From positions 1,302,001 to 1,366,000 of the forward strand of contig NC_015957.1 of the NCBI RefSeq assembly GCF_000147815.2: 64,000 bases of DNA, read 5' to 3'. This document shows, piece after piece, positions 61,347-64,000 of this stretch. Position 1 is the first letter of the stretch, and every line of letters begins with the position of its first letter. This stretch comes from Streptomyces violaceusniger Tu 4113 (lineage in GTDB: Bacteria; Actinomycetota; Actinomycetes; Streptomycetales; Streptomycetaceae). The translations under genes were made by a program, and so were the position numbers. The notes under the pieces were generated by a model. The model searched no databases. It was not told the origin of the DNA and saw only the letters and a list, made by a program, of their open reading frames with translations.

Positions 61347-61736
61347 ATGAGCCGGGAGAACAGGGACAGCAGGGAGCCGGAGGACGGGGACAGCGCTGAC
61401 GAGCTGCCCGAGTACGCCGAGCGGGTGCTGGACGTGGCCGAGTCGATCCCCTCCGGCCGCGTGATGACCTACGGGGACGTCGCGGAATGGCTGGAGGAGG
61501 GCGGGCCGCGCCAGGTGGGGCGGGTGATGGCGCTCTACGGGGGCGCCGTGCCGTGGTGGCGGGTGGTGCGCGCGGACGGTGCGCTGCTGCCCGGCCATGA
61601 GCTGCGCGCTCTTGACCACTACCGCGAGGAGGGCACCCCGCTGCGCGAGGCGGCGCGCTCGGCCGAGGGCCATCTGCCGCGGATCGACATGGCCAGGGCG
61701 CGGTGGGACGGGGGCGGGCAGGACCACGGCCGGTAG
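61347..61736 (+). CDS. MGMT-family alkyltransferase-like (ATL) protein
   Basis: Predicted 129-residue DNA-binding protein with the MGMT fold: YAERVLDVAESIPSGRVMTYGDVAEWL, RQVGRVMALYGGAVPWWRVVRADG. The alkyl-accepting Cys of PCHR is replaced by Trp (PWWR), so it cannot repair directly. ATL proteins instead bind O6-alkylguanine and recruit excision repair. ATG 61347 lies seven bases after CAGGAT, a possible leaderless start; ATG 61338 is also in frame. It precedes the AdnA-like helicase, as Rv3204 does near Rv3202c. Confidence 0.9.
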   Translation: MSRENRDSREPEDGDSADELPEYAERVLDVAESIPSGRVMTYGDVAEWLEEGGPRQVGRVMALYGGAVPWWRVVRADGALLPGHELRALDHYREEGTPLREAARSAEGHLPRIDMARARWDGGGQDHGR

Positions 61737-62034
61737 TGGGGCCGCATGCGGTGATGTTCCGGGGCCGCGGTGGCCGTGCCGGGGGAGGGTGGACGTGCGG
61801 CCGTGCCGGGGCGCGGTGTGCGCGGGGTCGTACGCGTGTGCGATTCGCGCGGGGCGGTACCGATGTGCCGTGCGCGTGGGGCCGTACCGGCGTGCCGGGC
61901 GTGCGGGGATGTACTGCTGTGCGCCGCGCCCGCAGTCGTCGTACCGGCGGTATCCACAGCCATACGGGTGAGGTCCCGCCGTGCATGAGAGGCTGTCCCG
62001 CACCCAGCCAACCCACCAGGACCGGCGATCCAAC
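61737..62034. repeat. 298-bp intergenic region with degenerate 27-bp repeats
   Basis: Between the ATL gene and the helicase gene. Around 61819-61925 there are three or four degenerate units of GTGCGNGGGGCNGTACNGNTGTGC type. No gene is seen. Mycobacteria carry lipV in this interval, absent here. Confidence 0.6.
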
Positions 62035-64000
62035 GTGAGCTCCTCCCCCTCGTCCCTTCCACGGCAGCGGCAGGCGCGGCAGCCCTCCTCACGGCAGTCG
62101 TCCTCGGGCGTCTACCGCCTGCTCCGTCATCGGCCGGAGCCCGGAGCCCTTCCTGTCCTGGACGCACCGCAGCGCGCTGTGGCTGAGCATCGGGGCGGCC
62201 CCTTGCTGGTGCTCGCCGGGCCCGGTACGGGCAAGACGACGACGCTCGTGGAGGCGGTGGCCCGCCGGGTGCGCGAGGGCGCGGACCCCGAGCGGCTCCT
62301 TGTGCTCACCTTCAGCCGTAAGGCCGCCGTCGAACTGCGCGACCGCATGGCCGCGCGCCTGGGCGGCGCGAGCGCCCCACGGGCCACGACCTTCCACTCC
62401 TACTGCTACGCCCTGGTCCGCGCCCACCAGGACGTCGATCTCTTCGTCGATCCGCTGCGGCTGCTCTCCGGGCCGGAGCAGGACGTCGTCGTCAGGGAGC
62501 TGCTCGCCGGCCAGGCCGAGCTGGCGCGCGAGGGCCGGGCCTTCGTCCGCTGGCCCGACGACCTGCGCGCCTGCCTGACCACGCGGGGCTTCGCCGACGA
62601 GGTGCGCGCGGTGCTCGCCCGCAGCCGGGAGCTGGGCCTGGGCCCACGGGCGCTGGGGGAGTTCGCCGAGCGCACCGGGCGCCCCGACTGGTCCGCCGCG
62701 GCCGGTTTCCTCGCCGAGTACCTCGACGTCCTGGACGCCCAGGGGGTGCTGGACTACGCGGAGCTGGTGCACCGCGCGGTGCTGCTCGCCGGGCGGCCGG
62801 AGGTCGCGGCCGAGCTGGCGGGGCGGTACGACGCCGTGTTCGTCGACGAGTACCAGGACACCGACGTGGCCCAGGGCCGGCTGCTGGGGGCGCTCGCGGG
62901 CGGCGGCAGGACCCTGCTCGCCTTCGGCGACCCCGATCAGTCGATCTACGCCTTCCGCGGTGCCGACGTGGGCGGCATCCTCCGCTTCCGCGAGGACTTC
63001 CCGCGGGCGGACGGCCGGCCCGCCGACATGGAGGTCCTCACCGTCTCCCGCCGCTCGGGGGCCGTCCTGCTCGCGGCCACCCGGCGGATCACCGGCCGGA
63101 TGCCGCTCACCCGGCTGCCCGCGCGAGCCGTAAGGGCGCATCGGGAGCTCGCGGCCGTCCGCGACGGCGGCCGCGTCGAGGCGTACACGTACCCCACCGC
63201 GGGCGCCGAGCTCGACAACGTCGCCGACATCCTGCGCCGCGCCCATCTGGAGGACGGGGTGCCGTGGCGCGAGATGGCCGTCCTGGTGCGCGCCGGGGGG
63301 CGCTCGATCCCCGGTGTGCGCCGGGCGCTCACCTCGGCCGGAGTCCCCGTCGAGGTGGACGGCGATGACATCCCGCTGCGCCATGAGCCCGCCGTGGCCC
63401 CCCTGCTGACGGCGCTGCGGGCCGCCGCCACGGCCGCGCTGCCGGACAGCGGCGGGCTGTCCGCGGTCCTCGGCGTCGAGACCGCCCTGACCCTGCTCAC
63501 CTCGCCGCTCGGCGGGATGGACGCCGCCGATCTGCGCCGCCTGGGCCGTGCGCTGCGCGAGGAGGAGCGGTCCGCCGGACGCGCGGTGCCGCGCCCCTCC
63601 GACGTCCTGCTCGCCGAGGCGCTCGCCGAGCCCGAGCGGCTGGCCGTCCACGACCCGGCGTACGCACGCGGCGCCCAGCGGCTCGGGCCGCTGCTGCGCA
63701 CCGCCCGGGAGGCGCTGGCCCGGGGCGGCACCGCCGAACAGGCGCTGTGGCAGTTGTGGGACGGCACCTCCTGGCCCGGGCGGCTGGAGCGGGCCGCGCA
63801 GCGCGGCGGCACCGCCGGGCGGAACGCGGACCGTGACCTCGACGCGGTGTGCGCGCTGTTCGAGACCGCCGCCCGCGCCGAGGAGCGCACCGGCGGCCGC
63901 GGCGCCCTCAACTTCCTGGAGGAGATCGACGCCCAGGACATCGCCGCCGACACCCTCTCCCGCCGGATGGTCCGCCCCGACGCCGTACGGCTGATGACCG
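62035..64000 (+). CDS. AdnA-like ATP-dependent DNA helicase (UvrD/Rep family), partial
   Basis: The frame stays open from GTG 62035 to the end of the window (655 codons), so the C-terminus, where AdnA carries its nuclease domain, is not seen. Superfamily 1 motifs are LLVLAGPGTGKTTTLVEA (Walker A, about residues 61-69), LTFSRKAAVELRDRM, FVDEYQDTD (Walker B) and GDPDQSIYAFRGAD. Position after moeZ and ATL genes matches Rv3202c (adnA), half of the AdnAB end-resection enzyme. An in-frame GTG at 61981 would add 18 residues. Confidence 0.85.
   Translation, partial: MSSSPSSLPRQRQARQPSSRQSSSGVYRLLRHRPEPGALPVLDAPQRAVAEHRGGPLLVLAGPGTGKTTTLVEAVARRVREGADPERLLVLTFSRKAAVELRDRMAARLGGASAPRATTFHSYCYALVRAHQDVDLFVDPLRLLSGPEQDVVVRELLAGQAELAREGRAFVRWPDDLRACLTTRGFADEVRAVLARSRELGLGPRALGEFAERTGRPDWSAAAGFLAEYLDVLDAQGVLDYAELVHRAVLLAGRPEVAAELAGRYDAVFVDEYQDTDVAQGRLLGALAGGGRTLLAFGDPDQSIYAFRGADVGGILRFREDFPRADGRPADMEVLTVSRRSGAVLLAATRRITGRMPLTRLPARAVRAHRELAAVRDGGRVEAYTYPTAGAELDNVADILRRAHLEDGVPWREMAVLVRAGGRSIPGVRRALTSAGVPVEVDGDDIPLRHEPAVAPLLTALRAAATAALPDSGGLSAVLGVETALTLLTSPLGGMDAADLRRLGRALREEERSAGRAVPRPSDVLLAEALAEPERLAVHDPAYARGAQRLGPLLRTAREALARGGTAEQALWQLWDGTSWPGRLERAAQRGGTAGRNADRDLDAVCALFETAARAEERTGGRGALNFLEEIDAQDIAADTLSRRMVRPDAVRLMT

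Noticed and set aside
1..64000. Prophage, insertion sequence, tRNA or rRNA genes
   Set aside because: No integrase, transposase, structural phage gene, tRNA cloverleaf or rRNA sequence could be recognised; this was checked only by eye.

Overview
The window looks like Streptomyces chromosome core. Base composition is very GC-rich with strongly GC third positions, GTG/TTG starts are common, and the gene families (mycothiol deacetylase MshB, DUF3117, DUF3107, DUF3152, DUF6758, zinc-motif anti-sigma factor, MoeZ, a two-domain AdnA-like helicase) are actinobacterial. No rRNA, tRNA, integrase, transposase, phage or giant biosynthetic gene was seen.

Layout. 0-5.8 kb: a small membrane protein, mshB, a DUF6113 membrane protein, a large proline-rich membrane protein, and an ABC transporter pair. 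6-8.1 kb: the histidine kinase/response regulator that probably controls that transporter. 8.1-8.9 kb: a gene-free 86-bp repeat field. 8.9-20.4 kb: SirB1-like protein, GNAT acetyltransferase, ferredoxin, dapC, secreted proteins, dapE, LOG-family protein, folP2-like, DivIVA-like, tag, enoyl-CoA hydratase, DUF3117. 20.5-26.1 kb: an envelope-stress locus (O-methyltransferase, divergent sigE with its anti-sigma factor, HtrA-type protease, TatB). 26-34 kb: Mrp ATPase, DUF1003, MgtE-N/CBS protein, lipoprotein, EamA transporter, CorA. 34-39.8 kb: SUFU-domain protein, DUF6758, PHP phosphatase, MarC, a small unlisted gene, NYN nuclease, hydrolase. 39.9-48.4 kb: DEAD-box helicase with a repetitive tail, ferritin-like protein, DUF3107, TetR, hydrolase, DUF3152 metalloprotease-like protein. 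48.6-53.6 kb: a compact cassette of PelF-like glycosyltransferase, polytopic membrane protein, NAD-dependent epimerase and Spherulin-4 family protein. 53.7-64 kb: moeZ, two tandem lipoprotein peptidases, a pseudokinase/flippase-like membrane fusion, an alkyltransferase-like protein and an AdnA-like helicase that runs off the end.

Gene order recalls two Mycobacterium tuberculosis blocks from memory: about Rv1170 to Rv1239c (mshB, fdxC, dapE, LOG, folP2, DivIVA, tag, DUF3117, methyltransferase, sigE, rseA, htrA, tatB, mrp, MgtE-N, corA) and about Rv3211 back to Rv3202c (rhlE, ferritin-like, DUF3107, TetR, DUF3152, moeZ, ATL, adnA). Against that background the four-gene polysaccharide-like cassette between DUF3152 and moeZ stands out as an insertion, and it is the best candidate here for a poorly described system.

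Other signals: an ECF promoter in front of sigE (autoregulation), many leaderless starts with a TAnnnT box 6-7 bases upstream, numerous perfect terminator hairpins, a lone type I-E CRISPR-repeat-like element before moeZ, a composite palindromic repeat present in two inverted copies, many short tandem arrays in intergenic DNA, and an over-represented CCGTAAGG word.
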